Part shown: positions 1-7,925 of the stretch, piece after piece
Layout: every line of letters begins with the position of its first letter
Numbering within the stretch: position 1 is the stretch's first letter
DNA from: an uncultured Lachnospiraceae bacterium
Lineage (GTDB): Bacteria > Bacillota > Clostridia > Lachnospirales > Lachnospiraceae
Length of the DNA: 32,750 nucleotides
Assembly: GCA_944384125.1 (NCBI GenBank)
Contig: CALWSF010000032.1
Location: forward strand, 1-32,750
Direction of reading: 5' to 3'
Notes under the pieces: model-generated
Told to the model about the DNA's origin: nothing
What the model saw: only the letters and a program-made list of their open reading frames with translations
Databases searched by the model: none
Position numbers and translations under genes: made by a program

Positions 1-72
1 TATATTTCGCACGTTTCCGTTTCTCTGTTGAGAAACTCCAACGTACTCAACTGGGTCTATCCGACCCATATG

Positions 73-120
73 AAAAAGAGAGCGGGAAAGACTTCGTCTT
101 TCTCCACTCTCTGTATTTTT
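73..120 (-). terminator. Bidirectional intrinsic terminator downstream of galE
   Basis: Hairpin at 77-112. The outer AGAGAG/CTCTCT stem and the inner GAAAGAC/GTCTTTC stem close on a three-base loop. On the minus strand it is followed by TTTTT (73-77), so it can end galE transcription. On the plus strand it is followed by GTATTTTT, so it could also end a transcript entering from the left edge. No gene is recognisable in 1-72. Confidence 0.75.
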
Positions 121-212
121 CCTGTATTTCCTTCCAAACCAGAATTAAAAGCCAATCAAATTGGATCGGATTTTATGGTTGGTTTGAAGCGGATGAGTAC
201 ACAAATATCCTG

Positions 213-1229
213 TCAGCTTCTGTATCCGTCAGGATTTGCAGACTGCCATCTCCAGGAATCGGCGCACATATCCTCGATCCCGTATTTTGCTTCCCAGCCC
301 AGCTCTCTCTTTGCCTTGGATGCGTCCGCATAGCAGGTGGCAATATCGCCCGCCCGGCGCGGCTTAATCTCATACTTAATCGGCTTCCCGCACGCTTTCT
401 CGTATGCCTTTACCACATCGAGAACGCTGTAGCCTTTACCGGTTCCCAGATTGTAGATATAAACATCCGGGGTATCCTCCAGCTTCTTAAGCGCCTTCAC
501 ATGGCCCACTGCCAGATCCACCACATGAATATAGTCACGCACACCCGTACCGTCGTGAGTCGGATAATCGTCTCCAAACACACCCAGACACTCCAGCTTT
601 CCGACTGCAACCTGGGCAATATAGGGAACCAGATTGTTGGGAATTCCCTTCGGATCTTCTCCGATCATGCCGCTCTTGTGGGCACCGATTGGATTGAAAT
701 AGCGCAGAAGCACAACGCTCCACTCCGGATCGGCCACATGAAGATCCGTCAGAATCTGCTCCAGCATTCCCTTTGTCTGGCCATAGGGATTTGTTATCTT
801 TCCTTTGGGGCACTCTTCTGTGATCGGAATAAATGCCGGATCTCCGTAAACCGTGGCAGAAGAGCTGAAAATTATCTTTTTTACGCCGTGTCTGCGCATC
901 ACGTCGCAGAGGTTCAGCGTTCCTGTAATATTGTTGTGGTAGTACTCAAGAGGCTTGGCCACTGATTCGCCAACGGCCTTGAGACCGGCAAAATGGATAA
1001 CGGAATCTATGGATTCTCTGTTAAAAACAGCTTCTACCGCCGGCTTGTCCAGCAAATCCGCCTGATAGAAGGCAACCTTCTTTCCGGATATTTTCTCTAC
1101 CCGCTTAACCGCCTCCTCGCTGGAATTGTAAAGATTATCGAGCACAACCACCTCCTATCCGGCATTTAAAAGCTCCACACACGTATGGCTGCCGATATAG
1201 CCTGCGCCGCCTGTTACCAAAATTGCCAT
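213..1229 (-). pseudogene. galE: UDP-glucose 4-epimerase, interrupted by an in-frame TAG at codon 25
   Basis: GalE interconverts UDP-glucose and UDP-galactose in the cytoplasm (Leloir pathway and envelope sugar supply) with bound NAD. The reading frame starts at ATG 1229-1227, eight bases after GGGAGGAG, and begins with the Rossmann glycine motif GGAGYIG. Codon 25 (1157-1155) is TAG, where the family usually has Tyr in NAGYEVVVLDN, so one base change explains it. The rest is intact: Ser124, Tyr149 and Lys153 match the E. coli catalytic numbering, and the full length would be 338 residues. The stop sits inside TAGGAGGTGGTTGTG, which resembles a ribosome binding site followed by GTG (1145-1143), so reinitiation is possible. 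Such a product would lack the NAD-binding glycines. A sequencing error is the main alternative. Confidence 0.85.
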
Positions 1230-1264
1230 AATAATCTCCTCCCTCATGCCATCGTTTTCTTTTT

Positions 1265-1293
1265 ATTATATACTGTGTTTTATCATATTACTA
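1265..1293 (-). promoter_or_regulatory. Possible promoter of galE
   Basis: A perfect TATAAT (-10) lies at 1270-1265, about 36 bases before the galE start, in a very A/T-rich stretch. The hexamer 17 bases upstream (TAGTAA, 1288-1293) is a poor -35 match. The rest of the 1230-1471 gap holds no gene and no convincing terminator for sigK that I can see. Confidence 0.4.
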
Positions 1294-1471
1294 TGAAAAA
1301 TATTATAATTTTTTATCGATTTTTTCTGAATCTCCTGTAAATTTTATATTTTGACATGCCGCAGACATGGAATATACCCGAGGCGGCCCCGCATGGAGGA
1401 AAGGGCCCCCCGGCTTTGAAAGGCTTCAGAGTGTATTTCTGTCTCTCTCCCCGGCAGAAGCTTTTGCAGGC

Positions 1472-2104
1472 TCAGAGATCTCTCCTGGCAAATTCTGCCC
1501 GCAGCTTTTCCAGAGCTTTCTTTTCAATGCGGCTCACATAAGAACGGGAGATTCCCATCTCACAGGCGATCTCCCTCTGCGTATGCTCCTGCTCGCCAAA
1601 TAATCCGTACCGCTCTCTCAGAACCCTTTTCTCCGTATCCCGCAGACAGGTGTCGTACGCCTCATAGAGTGCAGCCACATCCTGATCCAGAATAACAGAT
1701 TCCAGGGCTTCCTTTGTGTCCGCCTCGATCACATCAATAAGGTTAACGGTCTCTCCGTCCTTATCTACCCCCACAGGGTCATAAAGTGATACATCCTTTG
1801 CATATTTTTTACCAGCACGGAACATCATCAGAATTTCATTCTCCACACATTTTGCAGCATATGTGGCAAGGCGGGAGCCCCGATCCGCCCGGAAAGTGTT
1901 GACTGCTTTAATCAGTCCTATCGTACCGATGGACAGAAGATCCTCTGTCTCATAGTCTGTATACTGGTATTTTTTTATGACATGGGCGACCAGCCTCAGA
2001 TTCCGCTCTATCAGCACGGCCCTGGCTTCCTCATCGCCCTCTCTGCAGCGCTCCAGATATTTTCGCTCTTCGCCGGCTGTCAATGGTTTCGGAAATGTTT
2101 TCAA
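1472..2104 (-). CDS. sigK: Sporulation sigma factor SigK, without a pro-sequence
   Basis: This is a sigma-70 family factor of 210 residues with the SigK pattern: an N-terminal FPKPLT element, region 2 (NLRLVAHVIKKYQ, LLSIGTIGLIKAVNTF, GSRLATYAAKCVENEILM) and a C-terminal region 4 helix-turn-helix (TQREIACEMGISRSYVSRIEKKALEKLR). SigK drives late mother-cell transcription of spore cortex and coat genes. The start is TTG at 2104, preceded by GAGGTAG. An in-frame TAG lies three codons upstream, so the hydrophobic pro-sequence that keeps B. subtilis SigK inactive is absent. The gene is not split by a skin element. It has no operon partner: galE follows after 242 bases and a terminator separates it from the arginine operon upstream. 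Confidence 0.92.
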   Translation of the reverse strand: MKTFPKPLTAGEERKYLERCREGDEEARAVLIERNLRLVAHVIKKYQYTDYETEDLLSIGTIGLIKAVNTFRADRGSRLATYAAKCVENEILMMFRAGKKYAKDVSLYDPVGVDKDGETVNLIDVIEADTKEALESVILDQDVAALYEAYDTCLRDTEKRVLRERYGLFGEQEHTQREIACEMGISRSYVSRIEKKALEKLRAEFARRDL

Positions 2105-2145
2105 GGGAAGCTACCTCAAGGCTACGTTACTCTATCTTATGCGGA

Positions 2146-2168
2146 GTAAAAGCCCGAAGTGCTTTTAC
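2146..2168. repeat. Perfect 8-bp inverted repeat upstream of sigK
   Basis: GTAAAAGC (2146-2153) and GCTTTTAC (2161-2168) flank a seven-base centre, 42 bases before the sigK start. On the plus strand it is followed by ACCTTTTT, but no plus-strand gene ends here. It could be an operator or an mRNA leader hairpin for sigK. Confidence 0.45.
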
Positions 2169-2215
2169 ACCTTTTTGCAGGCCGGTACTATTTCTCTTCT
2201 TCCTTTTCCCATTGC

Positions 2216-2245
2216 AAAAAAAGCGCCGGTTTTCGCCCGGCGCCC
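2216..2245 (-). terminator. Intrinsic terminator of the arginine operon
   Basis: Stem GCGCCGG/CCGGCGC (2237-2243 with 2223-2229) and a seven-base loop, followed on the minus strand by seven T (2216-2222). It lies 15 bases after the stop of the C_GCAxxG_C_C gene, so it ends the arg transcript. Confidence 0.9.
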
Positions 2246-2259
2246 TTTGCATTCTGTTT

Positions 2260-2688
2260 TCAATTTTCTTCATAGAATTTTCCGGCTATGATTTCCACAG
2301 CATCGGCAATACAGTCATCACAGGAACGAAGCACCCGTCCGGTCTCCACACCTTTCAGATCGCGGCAGATCACACTCCCGTTTTTCTCCTTGAAAGCCGC
2401 CAGACAGGCCCGGGAATCTTTGTAGGTTCTTCCCTTTGAATCAGGAGCCTCCAGATTTCCCGTACTTCCCTTAAGACCTGAAAGAACCGCAGCAGCGGCA
2501 ATTGCCCCGCAGGTCCCCTCCATGCCGCCCATGCCCAGCCCCATTCCTTCTGTCAGACGGAACAGAAGCTGTTCATCCAGATCTGTCTTATCTGCAAAAG
2601 CGCAGATTACAGACTGAGCACAGTTATAGCCTTTTCTATGATTTTCAAGAGCGCATTCCACGCGGCGCGCTGTCTCTTCTCTCGTCAT
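2260..2688 (-). CDS. C_GCAxxG_C_C family cysteine-rich protein
   Basis: This 142-residue protein belongs to the putative redox family named for the pattern C-GCAxxG-C-C. Visible are Cys23 (NCAQSV), the glycine-rich GMGLGMGGMEGTCGAIAAA with Cys60, and then Cys95, Cys108, Cys123 and Cys126 (CDDC). The spacing suggests a metal- or thiol-binding fold, but no reaction is established. There is no signal peptide or membrane segment. ATG 2688 follows AGGTAGGACATC. The gene starts 22 bases after the argF stop and is followed by the operon terminator, so it is probably co-transcribed with the arginine genes. A role in arginine synthesis is not shown. Confidence 0.85.
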   Translation of the reverse strand: MTREETARRVECALENHRKGYNCAQSVICAFADKTDLDEQLLFRLTEGMGLGMGGMEGTCGAIAAAAVLSGLKGSTGNLEAPDSKGRTYKDSRACLAAFKEKNGSVICRDLKGVETGRVLRSCDDCIADAVEIIAGKFYEEN

Positions 2689-2710
2689 GATGTCCTACCT
2701 CGGATAATTC

Positions 2711-3616
2711 TTATTTTTTCATCAACGTAACCATAACAGCTTTCTGAGCGTGCAGACGGTTCTCCGCCTCCTCAAAAATTTCTGCGGCATGCTCTTCAAA
2801 CATCTTTTCAGTGATTTCCTGGCCGCGGTAAGCGGGAAGGCAGTGCTGCACCATAGCTCCCGGCTTGGCAGCCGCCATCAGCTCATCATTAACCTGATAT
2901 CCCTGGAACGCCTTCATGCGGATTTCTTTCTCGTCCTCCTGACCCATGGACGCCCATGTATCCGTGATAACCACGTCTGCATTTTCAGCCGCTTTCATCG
3001 GATCTTCCGTCAGAGAGAACACATCATATCCGGCAGCAAAATCCAGAACCTCTTTTGCCGGGCGGTAATTTTCAGGGGTCGCAATGCTGACGCTCATCCC
3101 CGCCTTCAGTCCGCCTACGATAAGAGAGTTGGCCATATTGTTTCCATCTCCGATATAGCAGAGCTTAAGGCCCTTTAAAACACCGTATTTTTCCCGAATT
3201 GTCATAAGATCCGCCAGAACCTGGCAGGGATGGCAGAAATCTGTCAGGCCATTGATAACCGGAACAGAACCGTATTTTGCCAGATCTTCCACTTCTTTCT
3301 GCTCATAGGTTCTGATCATGATTCCGTCAAGATACCGTGAAAGGACACGCGCAGTATCCTGAACCGGTTCTCCGCGCCCTATCTGCAGATCCCGGGATGA
3401 GAGAAACAGTGCCTGCCCTCCCAGCTGGAAAATGCCTGTTTCAAAAGAAACTCTCGTTCTTGTAGAGGATTTCTGGAAAATAAGGCCGACAGATTTTCCC
3501 TCCAGATGACGATGCGGTATATTGTGTTTTCTCTCGTATTTCAGCTGATCCGCCAGATCAAGGATCGATGCGATCTCTTCCGGCGTACAGTCCAAAAGCT
3601 TAAGTAAGTGATCCAT
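2711..3616 (-). CDS. argF: Ornithine carbamoyltransferase
   Basis: It transfers the carbamoyl group of carbamoyl phosphate to ornithine to make citrulline. The 301 residues are typical for the family. The carbamoyl-phosphate loop STRTR is at 51-55, the FCHPCQVLADL segment is near residue 130 and the ornithine-loop HCLP is near residue 258. The ATG directly follows the argD stop codon (TAA-ATG), and its ribosome binding site AGGAGG lies inside the last codons of argD, which points to translational coupling. As the final arginine-specific gene of an argG-to-argF operon, it is best read as the biosynthetic rather than the catabolic enzyme. Confidence 0.96.
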   Translation of the reverse strand: MDHLLKLLDCTPEEIASILDLADQLKYERKHNIPHRHLEGKSVGLIFQKSSTRTRVSFETGIFQLGGQALFLSSRDLQIGRGEPVQDTARVLSRYLDGIMIRTYEQKEVEDLAKYGSVPVINGLTDFCHPCQVLADLMTIREKYGVLKGLKLCYIGDGNNMANSLIVGGLKAGMSVSIATPENYRPAKEVLDFAAGYDVFSLTEDPMKAAENADVVITDTWASMGQEDEKEIRMKAFQGYQVNDELMAAAKPGAMVQHCLPAYRGQEITEKMFEEHAAEIFEEAENRLHAQKAVMVTLMKK

Positions 3617-4795
3617 TTAAAATACCTCCTTCATTACGGCAAGCGCCTTATCCATCTCTTCCTGAGATATAACAAGCGGCGGCAGAAGGCGGATTGCATC
3701 CGTTCCGGCCGTAAGGACGAGAACTCCCTTCTCCATAAGTGCCGAGACAAACCCGGCCCGCTCATCCGGGTCAACCACGATTCCCAGCATAAGTCCCATT
3801 CCGCGGACCTCGCGAATCTTACCCGATCCGATTGAAAGAATTCCTTTCTTCAGATACTCTCCTTTTCTGCAGACAGACTCCAGAAATTCCGGCTGACACA
3901 CTGTGGACAGAACCGCATCAGCTGCTGCACAGCAGAGCGGATTCCCGCCAAAGGTGGTTCCGTGTGTTCCGGCTCCCAGAACATCCGCACACTTTTCAGA
4001 TGCTAAAACGGCTCCGATGGGCACGCCTCCGCCCAGCCCCTTGGCAATACTTACAATATCCGGCTGAATTCTGTACTGCTCGTAACAGAACAGACTTCCG
4101 GTTCTTCCTATTCCTGTCTGCACCTCATCTACCAGGAGAAGAATATCTTTGCCGCGGCACAGCTCAGCCGTCTCTGCAACAAAATCTTTATCAAGAGGAA
4201 GGACTCCGCCCTCGCCCTGAATCAGCTCGATCATAACCGCACAGACGGAATCATCCACTTTTTTCTTCATATCTTCAATATCATTGGCTGCCGCATAATC
4301 AAAGCCTTCCGTAAACGGGAAAAAATACTGATGAAACTTTTCCTGTCCCGTGGCCTTCAGAGTGGTAACAGTCCGGCCGTGGAAGGACTGTTTGAGCGTA
4401 ATTATTTTATTTCTTCCCTCGCCGTAGTGGTCAAAGGAATACTTTCTGGCCAGCTTGATCATGCCCTCGTTGGCTTCCGCCCCCGAATTGGCAAAGAATA
4501 CCTTTCCCATACCGGTCGCCTTCACAAGTTTCTCGGCAACCCGCACCATCGGCTCGGTATAATAAAGGTTGCAGGCATGCATCAGCCTGCCGGCCTGCTC
4601 TGTCAGGGCTGATACAAGAGTCTCATTATTGTGCCCCAGACTGTTGACTCCGATTCCGGATGTGAGATCAATATACTGTTTCCCCTCCGTATCAAAAAGA
4701 GTGGCGCCCTGCCCCCTGTCAAGGGCAATGGGGAAACGCCCGTATGTATGCATCAGATACGTTTCTTCTTTCTCCTTAATCTCCTGAAACGTCAT
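3617..4795 (-). CDS. argD: Acetylornithine aminotransferase
   Basis: A PLP-dependent class III aminotransferase of 392 residues that converts N-acetylglutamate semialdehyde to N-acetylornithine with glutamate as donor. Family features are NSGAEANEG near residue 105, the cofactor aspartate in LLVDEVQTGIGRTG, and the PLP lysine in SIAKGLGGGVPIGA. ATG 4795 follows AGGGGGAAGAAAA. It sits 11 bases after argB and abuts argF. Related class III enzymes such as GabT and RocD cannot be excluded by motif alone, but the operon position makes ArgD very likely. Confidence 0.95.
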   Translation of the reverse strand: MTFQEIKEKEETYLMHTYGRFPIALDRGQGATLFDTEGKQYIDLTSGIGVNSLGHNNETLVSALTEQAGRLMHACNLYYTEPMVRVAEKLVKATGMGKVFFANSGAEANEGMIKLARKYSFDHYGEGRNKIITLKQSFHGRTVTTLKATGQEKFHQYFFPFTEGFDYAAANDIEDMKKKVDDSVCAVMIELIQGEGGVLPLDKDFVAETAELCRGKDILLLVDEVQTGIGRTGSLFCYEQYRIQPDIVSIAKGLGGGVPIGAVLASEKCADVLGAGTHGTTFGGNPLCCAAADAVLSTVCQPEFLESVCRKGEYLKKGILSIGSGKIREVRGMGLMLGIVVDPDERAGFVSALMEKGVLVLTAGTDAIRLLPPLVISQEEMDKALAVMKEVF

Positions 4796-4806
4796 TTTTC
4801 TTCCCC

Positions 4807-5676
4807 CTATGAAAACATGGTTCCCACGCCATCCTTGCTCAGAAGCTCAATCAGAATGGAATGAGGAACACGGCCATCCTGGATGTTGGCCCTCTCAACT
4901 CCCTGGCGAACCGCCTCTACGCAGCAGTCAACCTTGGGAATCATTCCGCCGGAAATCACTCCCTCTTTAATAAGAGCAGGAACCTCCGAAACTTTAAGAC
5001 GCGGTATCAGAGTAGAATCATCTCCCGGCACCCTCATCAGTCCGCATACATCTGTCAGAAGAATAAGCTTTTTGGCCTTAAGTGCAACCGCCAGCTTTTC
5101 AGCCGCTGTGTCCGCATTGATATTGTAGGAGGTGTCCTCATCCATGCCGGCAGCAACAGAAGAAACTACCGGTATGTAACCTTTCTCCAGGGCATCGAGA
5201 ACAATCTTTGCATTGACCTCACGGATATCTCCCACATAGCCATACTCCGTGCCGTCCGGATCTGTAAGGCGCACTGCCTTAAAGAGGCCTCCGTCCATAC
5301 CTCCCAGACCGATCCCCCGGCCGCCGGCTTTTTCAAGAAGCGTGACAAGATTTTTATTGACCTTTCCGCAGAGAATCATCTGGACAATATCCATCGTCTC
5401 CTCATCCGTATAGCGCAGTCCTTTTACAAATTTTGACTCTTTTCCGATCTTTTTCAACATCTCGGAAATTTCAGGGCCGCCGCCGTGAACCAGCACAACC
5501 TTAATTCCCACCAGATTCAGAAGGACGATATCATGAATGACAGCTTCCTTCAGATCTTCATTGATCATGGCGTTTCCGCCGTATTTTACTACGATAATCT
5601 GACCGGCATATTCCTGAATATAGGGCAGCGCCTCTACCAGAATTCCGGCTCTCATCTCAGGATTTAAATTCATCAT
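4807..5676 (-). CDS. argB: Acetylglutamate kinase, arginine-sensitive type
   Basis: It phosphorylates N-acetylglutamate, the second step of the pathway. The 289-residue amino-acid kinase shows VKYGGNAM (ATP site), LVHGGGPEI (substrate loop) and the C-terminal DGRVPHSILIELLSKDGVGTM. The N-terminal helix before the kinase core (about residues 1-27) and this C-terminal signature are typical of hexameric kinases inhibited by arginine, which suits a pathway that recycles acetate through ArgJ. The start overlaps the argJ stop (ATGATGA), with GGAG upstream. The second ATG (5673) is an alternative start. Confidence 0.95.
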   Translation of the reverse strand: MMNLNPEMRAGILVEALPYIQEYAGQIIVVKYGGNAMINEDLKEAVIHDIVLLNLVGIKVVLVHGGGPEISEMLKKIGKESKFVKGLRYTDEETMDIVQMILCGKVNKNLVTLLEKAGGRGIGLGGMDGGLFKAVRLTDPDGTEYGYVGDIREVNAKIVLDALEKGYIPVVSSVAAGMDEDTSYNINADTAAEKLAVALKAKKLILLTDVCGLMRVPGDDSTLIPRLKVSEVPALIKEGVISGGMIPKVDCCVEAVRQGVERANIQDGRVPHSILIELLSKDGVGTMFS

Positions 5677-6881
5677 GTCCGATAATCTCCATTTATTTTC
5701 ACATAATCATAAGTCAGATCACATCCCCAGCAGGTAGCCTCTCCGGTGCCCTCTCTGAGCGTTACATTGATTTTTACCTCGTCCCGGCTGAGAATCTTCT
5801 TTGCCAGATCCTCATCAAAATCAAGGCCGCGGCCATTTTCGCACACTGCAATGCTTCCCTCATCAGAGGCAAATTCCACCAGAACCGCCTCCGTATCAAA
5901 GGGCGCTCCCGAATACCCCATGGCACAGAGAACCCGTCCCCAGTTGGCATCAGAGCCGAACATGGCTGCCTTCACAAGTGCGGAGGAAGCGATAGATTTT
6001 GCAAGCTTCTCTGCCGTGTCCTCATCAGCAGCGCCGGACACCGTACAGGTCATCAGTTTGCTTGCGCCCTCGCCGTCCGCGGCAATTTTTCTTGCCAGGT
6101 CCTCCATAACAGTGTGCAGTGCCTCACAGAACACATCATAATCGGCACCCTCAGCTGCAATTTCCCTGTTCCCTGCCATTCCGTTGGAGAGAACCGTGCA
6201 CATGTCATTTGTGGAAGTATCTCCGTCCACCGTAACACGGTTAAAAGTCTTTTTTACCAGAGTAAGGAGTGCCTTTCTGATCATCTCCGATGAGATGGCA
6301 CAGTCTGTCGTGATAAAGCACAGCATGGTGCCCATATTGGGATGAATCATACCGGAACCCTTGCATATTCCGCCGATGCGGCAGATTTTTCCATCCGCCT
6401 CAAACTCAACAGCGATTGTCTTTACCTTTGTGTCCGTCGTCATAATTGCTTCAGCCGCCGTCAGGGAATTATCATATTTCATCTCCATGGCATCCACATG
6501 ATCCTCAATCGCCTCAATGGGAAGCGTCTGACCGATCACGCCCGTAGATGCTACAATCACATCCTCTGTCTTTACTCCCAGAGCACGGGCCGCCGCTTTC
6601 GCCTCTCTTCTGGCATTCTCTATTCCAAAAGGTGCACAGGCATTGGCATTGCCTGAATTGACAATAACGGCCTGGGCCTTTCCGTCTGCAAGATGCTCCC
6701 TGGTAAGAAGGATCGGAGCTGCCTTTACCCGATTCGTTGTGTACACGGCCGATGCACTGCACATGCAGTCAGACAGAATCATGGCAAGATCTTTTTTGGT
6801 CTGAGACTTGCGGATTCCGCAGCGCATTGCCCCGGCCTTAAAACCTTTTGCGGCACAGACGCCGCCCTCAATGATTTTCAT
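5673..6881 (-). CDS. argJ: Bifunctional glutamate N-acetyltransferase / ornithine acetyltransferase
   Basis: ArgJ moves acetyl from N-acetylornithine to glutamate, releasing ornithine and regenerating N-acetylglutamate; some members also use acetyl-CoA. I place the start at ATG 6881 (402 residues) because the product then begins MKIIEGGV, like the family, and GGAGG lies about 10 bases upstream. An ATG three codons earlier is too close to that site. STGVIGQTLP (oxyanion hole) and GICKGSGMIHPNMGTM are visible. The nucleophile formed by self-cleavage would be Thr185, but the residue before it is Gly where Ala is usual. It lies 26 bases after argC and overlaps argB. Confidence 0.95.
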   Translation of the reverse strand: MKIIEGGVCAAKGFKAGAMRCGIRKSQTKKDLAMILSDCMCSASAVYTTNRVKAAPILLTREHLADGKAQAVIVNSGNANACAPFGIENARREAKAAARALGVKTEDVIVASTGVIGQTLPIEAIEDHVDAMEMKYDNSLTAAEAIMTTDTKVKTIAVEFEADGKICRIGGICKGSGMIHPNMGTMLCFITTDCAISSEMIRKALLTLVKKTFNRVTVDGDTSTNDMCTVLSNGMAGNREIAAEGADYDVFCEALHTVMEDLARKIAADGEGASKLMTCTVSGAADEDTAEKLAKSIASSALVKAAMFGSDANWGRVLCAMGYSGAPFDTEAVLVEFASDEGSIAVCENGRGLDFDEDLAKKILSRDEVKINVTLREGTGEATCWGCDLTYDYVKINGDYRT

Positions 6882-6907
6882 TCTGTACATTCCTCCGTTC
6901 TATTCTT

Positions 6908-7867
6908 TTATGCATGCTCCGTCTCTTCCCCGGTGCTCAGGCCTCTCGTTTCCTCAAAGCCCAGCATCAGATTCATATTCTGAACAGCCGCCCCTGACGC
7001 ACCCTTTCCGAGATTGTCAAAAAGCGCCGTTACTATCGTCTGATCGCCATGGCCGTTTACAACAAGCTCCAGCGTGTCCTTTCCGGACAATCCGGATGCA
7101 CTGATCATTCCGTCCCAGCCGAAGGGATGTACTTTTACGAGATTCATTCCCTTATACCAGGATGCCAGTGTCTCCCATATGTCCTCCGCCGATGGCTTAC
7201 CCTTTAAAAGACGGTTGTGAAGCTGAATGGTTACAGCCATTCCCTTGTAATAATCATCCACTACCGGACTGAAAACCGGCGGATACGCCAGTCCGCATAT
7301 TTTCTGCATCTCCGGCAGGTGTTTGTGTTTAAGAGTAAGACCGTAAATACGGGGAGCAAAAAGCTCCTCCGCCTTGTCCGGCGCCTCATACTCCGCGATC
7401 ATTTTTTTGCCGCCGCCTGAATATCCCGTCAGCGAAAATACTGTCATCGGATAATCTTCCGGGATAATCCCCTGTCTCACAAGCGGATATACGGAGCTTA
7501 TAAAGCCCGTAGCATGGCAGCCCGGATTGGCCACTCTTTTAGAGCAGGCTATACGGCTTCTGTGCTCCGGCGAGAGCTCCGGAAAACCGTAATCCCAGCC
7601 CGGCAGAGTGCGGTGCGCCGTGGATGCGTCAATAATACGCGTTTCCGGATTTTCCACCAGCTCCACAGCCTCCACGGCAGCTGCATCAGGCAGGCAGAGA
7701 AAAACGATATCCGCCTCATTGATGAAATGTCTTCTCTCTTCCCGATCTTTTCTCTTTTCCTCATCAATCAGGAGAAGTTCTATATCTTCGCGGCCGGCCA
7801 GCCGATCATAAATCTGCAGACCTGTCGTTCCTTCTTTTCCGTCTATGTATACCCTGGGCTTCTTCAT
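6908..7867 (-). CDS. argC: N-acetyl-gamma-glutamyl-phosphate reductase, type 2 (short) form
   Basis: It reduces N-acetylglutamyl phosphate to the semialdehyde with NADPH. The 319-residue protein carries an N-terminal nucleotide-binding fold (VYIDGKEGTTGLQI), the catalytic cysteine Cys117 in NPGCHATGF, and GYSGGGKKMI. The length, the VYIDGKEGTTG start and the HRTLPGWDYGFPEL segment fit the shorter type 2 family rather than the type 1 enzyme of about 345 residues. ATG 7867 has GGAGG ten bases upstream. It lies 58 bases after argH and 26 bases before argJ, so the order differs from the argC-first arrangement of Bacillus. Confidence 0.94.
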   Translation of the reverse strand: MKKPRVYIDGKEGTTGLQIYDRLAGREDIELLLIDEEKRKDREERRHFINEADIVFLCLPDAAAVEAVELVENPETRIIDASTAHRTLPGWDYGFPELSPEHRSRIACSKRVANPGCHATGFISSVYPLVRQGIIPEDYPMTVFSLTGYSGGGKKMIAEYEAPDKAEELFAPRIYGLTLKHKHLPEMQKICGLAYPPVFSPVVDDYYKGMAVTIQLHNRLLKGKPSAEDIWETLASWYKGMNLVKVHPFGWDGMISASGLSGKDTLELVVNGHGDQTIVTALFDNLGKGASGAAVQNMNLMLGFEETRGLSTGEETEHA

Positions 7868-7925
7868 CCTTTTCCTGCCTCCTATATTCTGCTTTTTACA
7901 TTGCCGGCATTCGGCACCGGCTCTC

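Noticed and set aside
1155-1157. TAG in galE as a pyrrolysine codon
   Set aside because: GalE has no known pyrrolysine position, the residue is normally Tyr in an N-terminal strand, and nothing in the window suggests a Pyl system.
1380-1430. GGCCC/GGGCC stem as the sigK terminator
   Set aside because: The loop is long and no T-run follows on the minus strand.
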